Below, in pieces: positions 50,387-58,210 of a stretch of DNA of 64,000 nucleotides. A model generated the notes under the pieces. It was not told where the DNA came from and made no database searches. It was given only the letters and a program-made list of their open reading frames with translations. How positions within the stretch are numbered: position 1 is the stretch's first letter; each line of letters opens with the position of its first letter. The stretch covers positions 62,001 to 126,000 of the forward strand of contig CAVQUV010000020.1 of NCBI GenBank assembly GCA_963716855.1. The letters are read 5' to 3'. The stretch is from JAGVSZ01 sp963716855 (GTDB lineage Bacteria; Pseudomonadota; Gammaproteobacteria; Burkholderiales; SG8-39). The position numbers were made by a program, and so were the translations under genes.

Positions 50387-51175
50387 ATGGATCTCGGACT
50401 CAAGGACCGTGTCGTCCTGATCACCGGCGGCAGCAAGGGCATCGGCCTCGCGTGCGCCAAGGCGTTCCTGGCCGAAGGCGCGAAGGTCGCCATCGCATCA
50501 CGCAGCAAGGTCAACCTCGTCGCAGCCGAGCGGCAGCTCAAGGCCGAGGGGCGCGAAGTGATGAAGGTATCCGGGGACCTGATCGATCCCGCCAATGCGC
50601 GCCGCATGGTCGCCGAAGTGGAGCAGGCGCTCGGACCGATCGACGTGCTGGTCAACTCCGCGGGCGGTGCGAAGCGCACGCCGCCCGAGGAGCTCACCCC
50701 CGAAGCCTGGCGCGCGGCGATGGACGCGAAGTACTTCACGTACGTCCACGCGATCGACGCGGTGATCAAGGGCATGGCGAGCCGCAAGCGGGGGGCGATC
50801 GTCAACGTCATCGGCAGCGGGGGCAAGATCGCGAGCCGCACGCACCTGCCGGGGGGCGCCGCGAACGCGGCATTGATGCTCGTGACCGCAGGACTTGCGA
50901 ACGCCTACGGACCGCAGGGCGTGCGCGTGAATGCGGTCAATCCCGGCGCGACGCTCACCGACCGGCTGAAAGCCAGGATGGAGACCGACGCGCGTGCGGC
51001 CGGGATCACCCCGGACGAGGCCCTGAGGCGTGCGACCGACCGCGCGCCGCTCGGCCGGCTCGCGCAGCCCGAGGAGATCGCCAACGCGGTGCTGTTCCTC
51101 GCTTCCGACAAGGCGAGCTACGTCAGCGGGGCGGTGATCGCCATGGACGGGGCGTCGAACCCGATCGTGGTCTGA
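50387..51175 (+). CDS. SDR-family protein lacking the catalytic Tyr-Lys
   Basis: A 262-residue classical short-chain dehydrogenase fold: TGGSKGIG nucleotide loop, NSAGG, and VNAVNPGATLTDRL after the active site. The Ser (VIGSGGK) is kept, but where Tyr-x3-Lys should be, 13 residues on, the sequence is THLPGGAANAALML, with Gly and Ala in place of Tyr and Lys. Ordinary SDR oxidoreduction is therefore doubtful. C-terminus YVSGAVIAMDGASNPIV is normal. Its stop codon is the start of tandem repeat A. Confidence 0.83.
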   Translation: MDLGLKDRVVLITGGSKGIGLACAKAFLAEGAKVAIASRSKVNLVAAERQLKAEGREVMKVSGDLIDPANARRMVAEVEQALGPIDVLVNSAGGAKRTPPEELTPEAWRAAMDAKYFTYVHAIDAVIKGMASRKRGAIVNVIGSGGKIASRTHLPGGAANAALMLVTAGLANAYGPQGVRVNAVNPGATLTDRLKARMETDARAAGITPDEALRRATDRAPLGRLAQPEEIANAVLFLASDKASYVSGAVIAMDGASNPIVV

Positions 51176-51399
51176 GATGAAACCGATGCCGGAGGCATCG
51201 CTTTCGCTGACTTCGGGGAGCACGAGGGGGCGCCGCGGAGCGGCTTTGCCCTCTCGTGGCGTGCAGAACTGAGATGAAACCGATGCCGGAGGCATCGCTT
51301 TCGCTGACATCGGGGAGCACGAAGGGGCGCCGCGCAGCGGCCCGGTGGGGCGGAGGGGCCCCACCTCCTCCTTCGCCCCCTCGTGGCGTGCCGAACTGA
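51176..51399 (+). repeat. Dispersed hairpin repeat A, two tandem copies
   Basis: Units 51176-51272 and 51273-51399. Each starts GATGAAACCGATGCCGGAGG (with a GATGCC/GGCATC mini-hairpin) and ends in CGTGC-GAACTGA; the main stem pairs GAGGGGGCGCC-side with GCCC-CTCGTG. The second unit has ~30 extra nt forming GGTGGGG/CCCCACC. Same family as 10712-10809. The stretch holds no gene. Confidence 0.78.
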
Positions 51400-51410
51400 G
51401 GCGAGCGCCG

Positions 51411-51998
51411 GTGGCGACCCCGCCCTATCCGCAGCTCGGCGCCGGCGAGCAGGTGCTCGCCGAGACGCCGCTCGGTGGCGCGACGGCGGTGCTCACCGAC
51501 CGGCGTCTCGTGGTCGCAGGGCGCGGCCTGGACCAGAGCCTCCCGCTCGTCCACATTGCCGTCGTGCGGGTGCGCTTCGAGCGTGCGTTCGGCGCGGTCG
51601 CGCTCGGGGTGGCGCTGCTCATCGCGGCCCTGATGCTCTTCTCGATCACCTCGCCGCTGCGGACGCTCATCCTCAACCAGAGCGTCGGGCTGGAGCCGGC
51701 CGCGAGCCAGGAACGCGCGACCAACCCCGACGGCGCGGGTGGAATCGCCGTCGCGGTGCAGCGGGTCCTCGAGGGTGCCGCCGGGATCGTGGGCGCGTTC
51801 CCGGTCGTAGGATGGCTGCTCCTGCTCACCGGCCTCGCGCGGATCGTGATCGGTGCGATCGGGCGGACCGTGGTGACGGTCGCGGCCGGTGGCGCCGAGG
51901 TCGAGTTCTCGAAGCGCGGGAACAGTCGCGAGTTGCAGGACTTTGTCGCCGAGGTTGGCCGACAGCTGCCGGGCCCGCCGCGCCCGGCGCCAGGGTGA
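51411..51998 (+). CDS. Two-helix membrane protein with PH-like N-terminus
   Basis: A 195-residue protein. The N-terminal part (ETPLGGATAVLTDRRLVVAGR) looks like bacterial PH-like domains that begin 'T-x-RRLV'. Two hydrophobic segments follow: AVALGVALLIAALMLFSI and GAFPVVGWLLLLTGLARIVIGAI, with a soluble loop between, and a short cytoplasmic end. GTG 51411 is chosen as the first codon after repeat A; no clear ribosome site. Function unknown. Confidence 0.65.
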   Translation: MATPPYPQLGAGEQVLAETPLGGATAVLTDRRLVVAGRGLDQSLPLVHIAVVRVRFERAFGAVALGVALLIAALMLFSITSPLRTLILNQSVGLEPAASQERATNPDGAGGIAVAVQRVLEGAAGIVGAFPVVGWLLLLTGLARIVIGAIGRTVVTVAAGGAEVEFSKRGNSRELQDFVAEVGRQLPGPPRPAPG

Positions 51999-52006
51999 TG
52001 TATTCC

Positions 52007-52032
52007 GCACCGCACGCGGACGCGTGCGGTGC
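52007..52032 (+). terminator. Strong hairpin; rest of the 51999-52319 gap empty
   Basis: Perfect 11-bp stem GCACCGCACGC / GCGTGCGGTGC with a GGAC loop, 9 nt after the membrane-protein stop. No T-tract. I see no gene or other structure in the remaining ~290 nt before 52320. Confidence 0.5.
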
Positions 52033-52319
52033 AGCGTGACGGACCTGCCACAGCGCTGGCACCAAACCGTCGCTATCCGCGCCCTATAACGGGGACGCAT
52101 CGGGGCGGACGTTGCAGTGCGGCGGGTGAATCCGCCACACATCGCGACGCATCCCGGCGCGACGCGATTCCGCCCGCGCGTGAACCATCGCACACCTTCG
52201 CGCCTTCGCGACCGCGCAGCGTGAACTGCGCCGCCTCGCCCACGTGCCGCTGGCACCGCGCTTGCTCCTCTCCGCAGCGGCGGCAGAACCGCCCCGACAA
52301 CTTAAAGACGGAGGGGAAA

Positions 52320-52541
52320 ATGGACGAGGACCTGAGCGACATGACAGGCATCGAGGTCGAGGAGCTCGAGCACGAGTCGTTCGAGCCGATCACACCGGAC
52401 GGCAACCAGCGCTGGCAGGGCCAGCTGCGCCGCACCGGGTCGGCGCGGGAGCTTCCGGGCCCCCAGCGCTTTCGCGACTACCCTGCGTGGCTGACCGAGC
52501 CGCACAAGAACCCGGCGCTCGAAGAAGAAGCGTCGGCCTGA
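52320..52541 (+). CDS. Small acidic protein of unknown function
   Basis: A 73-residue protein, strongly acidic at the N-terminus (MDEDLSDMTGIEVEELEHES) and then basic/Pro-rich (RFRDYPAWLTEPHKNP). GGAGGGG 4-10 nt before ATG 52320 is a strong ribosome site. No signal peptide or helix. Not recognised. Confidence 0.6.
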   Translation: MDEDLSDMTGIEVEELEHESFEPITPDGNQRWQGQLRRTGSARELPGPQRFRDYPAWLTEPHKNPALEEEASA

Positions 52542-52654
52542 CCGCACCGCATTCCTGAAGCATCCCGCCCCGACCGCTCGCGCCGGGGCGGCGGCGCTTT
52601 ACCTCCCTTCCTCCGGCCGCTAGGCTACGGGGCCTTTCCCGCCCCGGAGCCCGC

Positions 52655-54121
52655 GTGCGTTACCAGGATCTGCGCGACTTCATCGCCCAGCTCGAGAAGC
52701 TCGGCGAGCTGAAGCGCGTTGCCGCCGAGGTGGATCCGCGCCTCGAGATGACCGAGATCTGCGACCGCGTGCTGCGCGCGGGCGGTCCCGCGATTCTCTT
52801 CGAGAGGCCGCGCGGGCACCGGATTCCGGTCCTGGGAAACCTGTTCGGCACGCCGCGCCGCGTTGCGCTGGGAATGGGCGCCGACTCCGTCGAAGCGCTG
52901 CGCGACATCGGCAAGCTGCTCGCCTTCCTGAAGGAGCCGGAGCCCCCGCAGGGCTTCAAGGACGTGATGGAGCGCTGGATTCCGATCGGCCGCCAGGTGA
53001 TGCACATGGCGCCGAAGGAAGTGTCGGGCGCGCCGTGCCAGCAGATCGTCTGGGAGGGCCGGGATGTCGACCTTGCCCGGCTGCCCGTGCAGACGTGCTG
53101 GCCGGGCGATGCCGGGCCGCTCATCACCTGGGGGCTCGTGGCGACGCGCGGTCCGCACAAGAAACGCCAGAACCTCGGCATCTACCGCCAGCAGGTCATC
53201 GCGCCCAACAAGACCATCATGCGGTGGTTCGCCCATCGCGGCGGGGCGCTCGATTTCAGCGACCACTGCGCGGCGCGACCGGGCGCGCCGTTCCCGATCG
53301 CCGTCGCGCTCGGCGCCGACCCGGCGACGATCCTCGGCGCGGTCACCCCCGTGCCGGATACCCTGTCGGAGTACCAGTTCGCCGGGCTGCTGCGCGGGTC
53401 GCGCACCGAGATCGCCCGCTGCATCGGCTCCGACCTGAATGTGCCCGCGAGCGCGGAGATCGTGCTCGAGGGGGCGATCCAGCCGGGAGAGACCGCGCTC
53501 GAGGGGCCGTTCGGCGATCACACCGGGTACTACAACGAACGGGACGCTTTCCCGGTGTTCACGATCGAGCGCATCACGATGCGCCGCGACCCGGTCTATC
53601 ACTCGACCTACACGGGCAAACCGCCCGACGAGCCCGCGGTGCTGGGTGTGGCGCTCAACGAGGTCTTCGTCCCGATCCTCCAGAAGCAGTTCCCCGAGAT
53701 CGTCGACTTCTACCTGCCGCCCGAGGGCTGCTCCTACCGCCTGGCGGTGGTCAGCATGAAGAAGCAGTACCCGGGCCACGCAAAGCGCGTCATGTTCGGG
53801 ATCTGGAGCTTCCTCCGCCAGTTCATGTACACGAAGCTGATCGTCGTCACCGACGACGACGTCGATATCCGCGACTGGAAGGAGGTGGTCTGGGCGCTCA
53901 CCACCCGCGTCGACGCGGCGCGCGACGTGACGATCGTCGAGAACACGCCGATCGACTACCTGGACTTCGCGAGCCCGGTGTCGGGCCTCGGCTCGAAGAT
54001 GGGCATCGACGCGACGTCCAAGTGGACGGGCGAGACGACGCGCGAGTGGGGCCGGCCGATCGCGATGGACCCGGCGACCCGGAAGCGCGTCGACGAGCTC
54101 TGGAGCTCGCTCGGGCTCTAG
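52655..54121 (+). CDS. ubiD: UbiD-family decarboxylase (3-octaprenyl-4-hydroxybenzoate decarboxylase)
   Basis: A 488-residue prenylated-FMN-dependent decarboxylase; UbiD acts after UbiA in ubiquinone synthesis. MRYQDLRDFIAQLEKLGELKRV is the standard N-terminus, KKRQNLGIYRQQV the prFMN site, and LEGPFGDHTGYYNE carries the active-site Glu with YTGKPPDEPAVLG next. Length and the DDD-x-DIRDWKEV-WAL block match UbiD itself rather than a catabolic relative. GTG 52655 is the only start at the family N-terminus. A bidirectional hairpin follows. Confidence 0.95.
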   Translation: MRYQDLRDFIAQLEKLGELKRVAAEVDPRLEMTEICDRVLRAGGPAILFERPRGHRIPVLGNLFGTPRRVALGMGADSVEALRDIGKLLAFLKEPEPPQGFKDVMERWIPIGRQVMHMAPKEVSGAPCQQIVWEGRDVDLARLPVQTCWPGDAGPLITWGLVATRGPHKKRQNLGIYRQQVIAPNKTIMRWFAHRGGALDFSDHCAARPGAPFPIAVALGADPATILGAVTPVPDTLSEYQFAGLLRGSRTEIARCIGSDLNVPASAEIVLEGAIQPGETALEGPFGDHTGYYNERDAFPVFTIERITMRRDPVYHSTYTGKPPDEPAVLGVALNEVFVPILQKQFPEIVDFYLPPEGCSYRLAVVSMKKQYPGHAKRVMFGIWSFLRQFMYTKLIVVTDDDVDIRDWKEVVWALTTRVDAARDVTIVENTPIDYLDFASPVSGLGSKMGIDATSKWTGETTREWGRPIAMDPATRKRVDELWSSLGL

Positions 54122-54125
54122 CGGC

Positions 54126-54413
54126 AAAGAAAAAGCCGGGCAGAGCCCGGCTCTTGAACGTCAGATGTTCCTGACGAAGCGGTTTAGAACCGCACGATTC
54201 CGTGGAACGAGACGAGCCCGCCAGTGATCTGTGTTGCAGCCTTCAAGGCGCGCACCCCGTTCGAATCTTTAGAGATTACTTGAGGTTCGTTCGTTAACTT
54301 ACGACTCTACTGTAGGAATTACTCGAGACGTTCGTCAAGACCTATTGCCAATCGCCTGCACTTTTGTTGCTCAAACACAACAGGTAAGCGAGCTGTTGTT
54401 AATCTGACAAGTT
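54126..54413 (-). ncRNA. Candidate small RNA (or relic gene) in the ubiD-DUF4870 gap
   Basis: The 428-nt gap 54122-54549 has no conserved plus-strand gene but holds a complete minus-strand transcription unit. A perfect TATAAT (54420-54425) lies in an AT-rich tract, with a second promoter TTGACG-N18-TACAGT (54338-54309) inside. Stem-loops GCGGTT/AACCGC (54179-54193) and CGTCAG/CTGACG (54159-54176) precede the terminator. Transcripts of about 290 or 175 nt are expected. A 40-codon open frame without ATG (54184-54306) ends GGLVSFHGIVRF, the Phe-ended alternating pattern of outer-membrane barrels, so a lost porin-like gene is the alternative. Confidence 0.4.
54134..54152. terminator. Intrinsic terminator, strongest on the minus strand
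   Basis: 8-bp stem AGCCGGGC / GCCCGGCT with an AGA loop. On the minus strand it is followed by TTTTTCTTT (54134 to 54126), a textbook intrinsic terminator; on the plus strand only CTTG follows. It can end ubiD, but its polarity points to a leftward transcript from the gene-free region to the right. Confidence 0.7.
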
Positions 54414-54414
54414 G

Positions 54415-54458
54415 TGAATATTATATAAATATTGATTATTTTATAATTAAATGATGAA
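54415..54458. other. AT-rich island
   Basis: From 54417 to 54452 there is one G and no C in 36 nt, in a genome that is otherwise about two-thirds G+C. The flanks (54200-54415) are also near 50% G+C. Contains the TATAAT of the leftward candidate RNA and could be an UP element, a silencer site or an insertion scar. Confidence 0.6.
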
Positions 54459-54549
54459 GTCGCATCTTGGGTTCAATGACCCGCTTGAACTCCGAGCCGT
54501 CGGCCGCAGATGAGCGGCAGTCGCGGGCAAGCGCTCGTGGAGGGCGGGG

Positions 54550-54903
54550 ATGACCGAAGCGGTGCTGCCGGAAGCGGAAGAAAAGAAACTGCGCGACCTC
54601 GCCCTGCTCGTCTACGTGCTGCAGGCGGTCGGGTTCCTGATCGGGCTGACCTGGATCGTCGGCGTCGTCATCAACTATCTCAAGATCGAGGACGTGCGGA
54701 ACACCTGGCTCGAAACGCACTTCAACTGGCAGCTCCGCACGTTCTGGCTCGGCCTGGCCGGGATGGCCGTCGCGTGGATGCTCATGGTCGTCAAGATCGG
54801 CGTGCTGATCGGCTTCGCCGTCACGGTATGGGCGATTTATCGGGTTGCGAAGGGCTGGCTCGCGCTCAACGACCGCAAGCCGATGTACGCCGCGCTCGTC
54901 TGA
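54550..54903 (+). CDS. DUF4870-like membrane protein 1
   Basis: A 117-residue protein with about three helices: LALLVYVLQAVGFLIGLTWIV, FWLGLAGMAVAWMLMVV and IGFAVTVWAIYRVAKGWL. The pattern 'INYLK-x-x-x-xRNTWLETHFNWQLRTFW' and the ending LNDRKPMY are shared with the next gene. The family is widespread and of unknown function. Confidence 0.77.
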   Translation: MTEAVLPEAEEKKLRDLALLVYVLQAVGFLIGLTWIVGVVINYLKIEDVRNTWLETHFNWQLRTFWLGLAGMAVAWMLMVVKIGVLIGFAVTVWAIYRVAKGWLALNDRKPMYAALV

Positions 54904-54925
54904 GCACGGCGCGAGGGGAGTCGGA

Positions 54926-55330
54926 ATGACCACGCTGGATAAGCAAGGCCAAGCGGAACCGCTGCCGTCGGTCGTCACGATCGCGCACATCGTCTATGCG
55001 CTGCATGCACTCGCGATCGTAGTGGGTATCGCGGGGACCGCCACCGTCGTCGGCAGCTTCATCGGCAGCGTGCCGTCGATCGTCGCGGTGATCCTCAACT
55101 ATGTGAAGCGCGGTGATGCGCGCGGCACATGGCCGGAATCGCATTACCGCTGGCAGATCCGCACATTCTGGTATGCGCTGCTCTGGTTCCTGGTCGGCTG
55201 GGCTCTGATCATCACGCTCGTCGGTGCCCTCGTCGGGGTCCCCGTGCTGATCGCGCTGACGGTCTGGCTCGTCTACCGGATCGCCCGCGGCTGGCTAAGG
55301 CTCAACGACCGAAAGCCGATGTACGTTTAG
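54926..55330 (+). CDS. DUF4870-like membrane protein 2
   Basis: A 134-residue tandem paralogue: LNYVKRGDARGTWPESHYRW then QIRTFWYALLWFLVGWALII match the first copy, and both end LNDRKPMY. Four hydrophobic segments. GAGGGGAG stands about 7 nt before ATG 54926. Twenty-two nt separate the two genes, so they form an operon and possibly a hetero-oligomer. Confidence 0.77.
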   Translation: MTTLDKQGQAEPLPSVVTIAHIVYALHALAIVVGIAGTATVVGSFIGSVPSIVAVILNYVKRGDARGTWPESHYRWQIRTFWYALLWFLVGWALIITLVGALVGVPVLIALTVWLVYRIARGWLRLNDRKPMYV

Positions 55331-55385
55331 ACGCGCGCGTCGCGGCCGCGCGCGTTGATTGTGCGCAGCCGTCTTAACGACGGCT
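55331..55385. terminator. Paired hairpins between convergent genes
   Basis: ACGCGCGCG/CGCGCGCGT (55331-55355) right after the DUF4870 stop, and AGCCGTC/GACGGCT (55367-55385), which includes the DUF883 stop codon. No T-tracts; together they probably end both transcripts. Confidence 0.5.
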
Positions 55386-55697
55386 GACGAGCAGGGCGAC
55401 GATGGCGCCGACTGCAGCGCCAATCCCCGCCGCGACGCCCGCGGTTTTCCACGGGTGCTCGTGCGCGTAGGCGTCGGCCTGGCGGGCGGTTTCGCGGGCA
55501 CGCGCTTCCACTGCTGACTCGATCTCGCGCAGGCGCATCCGGGCGCGCTGCAGGCTTGCCTCGACTCGCGGCCGCAGCGCCGCCACTTTCTCCTTGGACT
55601 CGGACGCGGCCGCCTGCACGATTTCTTCGGTGTCGGTTAGAACCGACCGGACGTCGGAGACAAGGCGCTCGCGCGCTACGTCGAATGTGGTTCCCAT
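55374..55697 (-). CDS. DUF883/ElaB-YqjD-like membrane-anchored protein
   Basis: A 107-residue protein: long amphipathic helix (residues 1-75, with LRPRVEASLQRARMRLREIE) and a Gly/Ala-rich C-terminal membrane segment AGVAAGIGAAVGAIVALLVSRR preceded by EHPWKTAG, the usual DUF883 ending. E. coli relatives bind ribosomes at the inner membrane in stationary phase. GGAGAACCGCG before the ATG is a ribosome site. Confidence 0.85.
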   Translation of the reverse strand: MGTTFDVARERLVSDVRSVLTDTEEIVQAAASESKEKVAALRPRVEASLQRARMRLREIESAVEARARETARQADAYAHEHPWKTAGVAAGIGAAVGAIVALLVSRR

Positions 55698-55882
55698 CGC
55701 GGTTCTCCTTTGCGTACTTCTAACAACGGTAACAGGATATCTGTGCGGGCCCTAGGGAGGTTGATCGCGCGCAAGGCGGACCCGGATTCAAGCCCGTACT
55801 GCGAAAGGGCGTGATTTCCGTCCCAATCGAACGGCGGGTACCCGATGGCGCGCGAAAGTCCCAGTCTTGTGCGCCTCGCGCC

Positions 55883-55910
55883 TTGACCTGCCATGATCGG
55901 GGGGTACCAT
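55883..55910 (+). promoter_or_regulatory. Promoter of the lytic transglycosylase gene
   Basis: TTGACC (55883-55888), 16-nt spacer, TACCAT (55905-55910). Predicted start near 55917, 78 nt before the ATG. Confidence 0.45.
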
Positions 55911-55994
55911 GGACCCCAAGGACGCCAACACAGTATGCCGCCAATCCCGGCCGTCGGGGAAAAGCCGTTGATTCGATGGAGTGAGACCGGGCGC

Positions 55995-56699
55995 ATGAGA
56001 AGGCCAGGCCGCAGATTTTCGCCGCACGTTCGCGCGCTCGCCGCAGCGGCGGTGCTCGCCTGTGTCGCGCCGGTCGCCAATGCGAACGTCTATGCGCTGG
56101 TCGAGGAGGACGGGACCGTGCGCCTGTCGAACACGCCCGACGACCCGCGCTACAAGCTCTTTTTCCGCGAGCCTGCGGAGTACAAGCTGAAGGACGCGGC
56201 GCAAGTGCGCGGCGTGCGCAATCCGGGCGACTACCGCCTGCGGGCGGCGTGGGGCCGGGCGGATCCGAAATCCGAGATGTTCGCGAACCCGCTGCTCGCC
56301 GACAAGCCCTACCAAGACCAGGTCGTCGAGGCGGCGAAGGAGCACAAGCTCGATCCGGCCCTCGTGCATGCGGTGATCGCGGCCGAATCGAACTACAACC
56401 CGAACGCGCGGAGCAACAAGGGCGCGGTCGGCCTGATGCAGGTCATGCCCGACACCGGGCGCCGCTACGGCGTCAAGGAGAAGGAGCTGAAGCAGCCGGA
56501 GAAGAACATCCGCGCGGGCGTGCAGTATCTCGCCGACCTGCTCGACCTGTTCGACGGCGATCTGAAGCTCGCGCTCGCGGGCTATAACGCCGGCGAGAAC
56601 GCCGTGCTCCGCCACGGCCGCAAGGTTCCGCCGTTCGCGGAAACGCAGGCGTACGTGCCCCGCGTCCTGCAGTTCTACGACACGCTCCGGCTCCGCTGA
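55995..56699 (+). CDS. Exported soluble lytic transglycosylase (SLT domain)
   Basis: A 234-residue peptidoglycan lytic transglycosylase. Basic N-terminus and signal (ALAAAAVLACVAPVANA), a short DUF4124-like strand region (VYALVEEDGTVRLSNTP), then the SLT domain with the catalytic Glu in IAAESNYNPNARSNKGAVG, LMQVMPDTGRRYGV, and LALAGYNAGENAV. It cleaves the MurNAc-GlcNAc bond, forming 1,6-anhydro ends. ATG 55995 is chosen at the signal peptide. Convergent with the PBP4 gene. Confidence 0.9.
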   Translation: MRRPGRRFSPHVRALAAAAVLACVAPVANANVYALVEEDGTVRLSNTPDDPRYKLFFREPAEYKLKDAAQVRGVRNPGDYRLRAAWGRADPKSEMFANPLLADKPYQDQVVEAAKEHKLDPALVHAVIAAESNYNPNARSNKGAVGLMQVMPDTGRRYGVKEKELKQPEKNIRAGVQYLADLLDLFDGDLKLALAGYNAGENAVLRHGRKVPPFAETQAYVPRVLQFYDTLRLR

Positions 56700-56700
56700 G

Positions 56701-56748
56701 CCGGGGGCTAACGCCCCGATTCGCCCGGGGCTACCGCCCCGACTCGTA
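56701..56748. repeat. Tandem 24-bp hairpin repeat E
   Basis: Two units, CCGGGGGCTAACGCCCCGAT... and CCGGGGCTACCGCCCCGAC..., each a GGGGC/GCCCC hairpin, in the convergent gap and running into the last codons of the PBP4 gene. Probably a bidirectional terminator. Confidence 0.6.
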
Positions 56749-58182
56749 AACCCAGCGCAGTACCGCATCCTGGGCCGCCTGTCCGGCGCCGGCGTTCGCG
56801 TGGTTCGCGATGAACACCACGACCTGCCGCCGGCCGTTGCGGTCGAGCACGTAGCCCGCAATCGAGCGCACGTCGAAGAGCGACCCGGTCTTGATGTGCG
56901 CCTGACCCGCGACGCTCTCGAACTTCATGCGCCTGCGCAGCGTCCCGTCGTAGGCGACGAGCGGCATCGAGGCGATGAACTCCGGCATCACGCTCGAGCG
57001 ATACGCGGCGAGCAGCAGCCGGCCGAGGCTGCCCGCGCTGATGCGCTCGGTGCGCGACAGCCCCGAGCCGTTGTCGATGATGAGCTCCGGCATGTCAAGC
57101 CCGCGCGCCGCGAGCCAGGACTGCACCGCGCGCGTCGAGCGGTCGTAGCGGCCCGGCAGCTTGAGCGTCTCGGCCGAGATCGTCAGGAAGACCTGGCGCG
57201 CCATGACGTTGTTGCTGAACTTGTTCATGTCGCGCACGACTTCGGCGGCGCTCGGGGACTCGTAGGTCGCGAACGGCCGCGCTCCCTCCGGCGCGACGCC
57301 GTCGCGCGCGCGGCCGCGCAGCGTGCCGCCCATCTCCTCCCACAGCTGGCGGAACACGCCGTGCACGTAGTCGCGGTGCGTGAGCAGCGCGAGGTTCCAG
57401 TAGCGCTCGCCGCAGCTCGCCGGCATCGTCCCGGAGAAGCTCACCTTCGCGCCGCCACCGACCTGCTGCAGGTCGAACTTGAGGGCCGCGCGCCAGTCGC
57501 CGCAGGCGCCCTCGCCGGCGCGCACGCCGTTGGCGACCTCGAGTTGCGCGAGGCGCGGCTCGGGGACGATCGTCACCGTCTTCGCGGCGGCATCCGGCAC
57601 GAACTGGAAGCGCACCGCCTTGTAGTTCACCAGCAGCGCGTCGGCGCCGACGTTGTACGGGCGCAGCGGCTCGCCGTCGAAGCGCGCCGCGTCGTGCTCG
57701 TTCACCTCGAAGTACGAGCGATCGAGGACGAGATCGCCGCGGATCTCGCGCAGGCCGCGTGCGCGCAGGGCGCGCAGCAGCAGCCAGAAGTGCTCGATGG
57801 TGAGCCGCGGGTCGCCGTACCCCTTGAGGACCAGGTCGCCGTCGAGCACGTCTCCGGCGAGCGGGCCGGCGAGGTAGGCCTCGGTCTTCCAGGTGTAACT
57901 CGGCCCGAGCAGCTCGAGCGCCGCGAACGTCGTGACGAGCTTCATCACCGACGCGGGATTGAGCGGCTGGCCGGCGTTGAACGAGAGCGCGGGCTTGCTG
58001 GCGTCGACGTCCTGCACGAACAGCGCCACCGCCGATTGCGGAATGCCGGCGCGCGCGAGCGCGGACGCGATGGGTGGCGGCAGGACTTCCGCGGCGCCGA
58101 CTGGCGCCGTCAGGGCCGCGACGGCCGCGACGGTGAGGGCGAGCTGCGCGCAGCGGCGCGCGCACCGAGCGATGCGAAGCAC
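56731..58182 (-). CDS. dacB: D-alanyl-D-alanine carboxypeptidase/endopeptidase (PBP4)
   Basis: A 483-residue class C penicillin-binding protein that trims and opens peptide cross-links in the periplasm. Signal peptide (LALTVAAVAALTAPVGAA); SxxK is Ser78-Lys81 (NPASVMK), SxN is in KFSNNVMARQ, and KTG in AHIKTGSLFDV. The inserted domain between SxxK and SxN is of usual size. Next to a lytic transglycosylase, so this is a small wall-remodelling pair. Confidence 0.94.
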   Translation of the reverse strand: MLRIARCARRCAQLALTVAAVAALTAPVGAAEVLPPPIASALARAGIPQSAVALFVQDVDASKPALSFNAGQPLNPASVMKLVTTFAALELLGPSYTWKTEAYLAGPLAGDVLDGDLVLKGYGDPRLTIEHFWLLLRALRARGLREIRGDLVLDRSYFEVNEHDAARFDGEPLRPYNVGADALLVNYKAVRFQFVPDAAAKTVTIVPEPRLAQLEVANGVRAGEGACGDWRAALKFDLQQVGGGAKVSFSGTMPASCGERYWNLALLTHRDYVHGVFRQLWEEMGGTLRGRARDGVAPEGARPFATYESPSAAEVVRDMNKFSNNVMARQVFLTISAETLKLPGRYDRSTRAVQSWLAARGLDMPELIIDNGSGLSRTERISAGSLGRLLLAAYRSSVMPEFIASMPLVAYDGTLRRRMKFESVAGQAHIKTGSLFDVRSIAGYVLDRNGRRQVVVFIANHANAGAGQAAQDAVLRWVYESGR

Positions 58183-58210
58183 GCCGGCGAGTATGCCACG
58201 CGGCGCACCC

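Noticed and set aside
51176..51399. Insertion sequence remnant
   Set aside because: No transposase fragment or terminal inverted repeats with target duplication; structure fits a hairpin repeat family.
54259..54267. GTTCGAATC, a T-loop-like sequence (also near 32562)
   Set aside because: Flanks cannot form a T-stem and no acceptor or anticodon arm is present, so no tRNA at either place.
54436..54990. Minus-strand 184-residue frame covering the DUF4870 gene
   Set aside because: Antisense shadow of the two DUF4870 genes; the sense products have clear membrane segments and shared endings.
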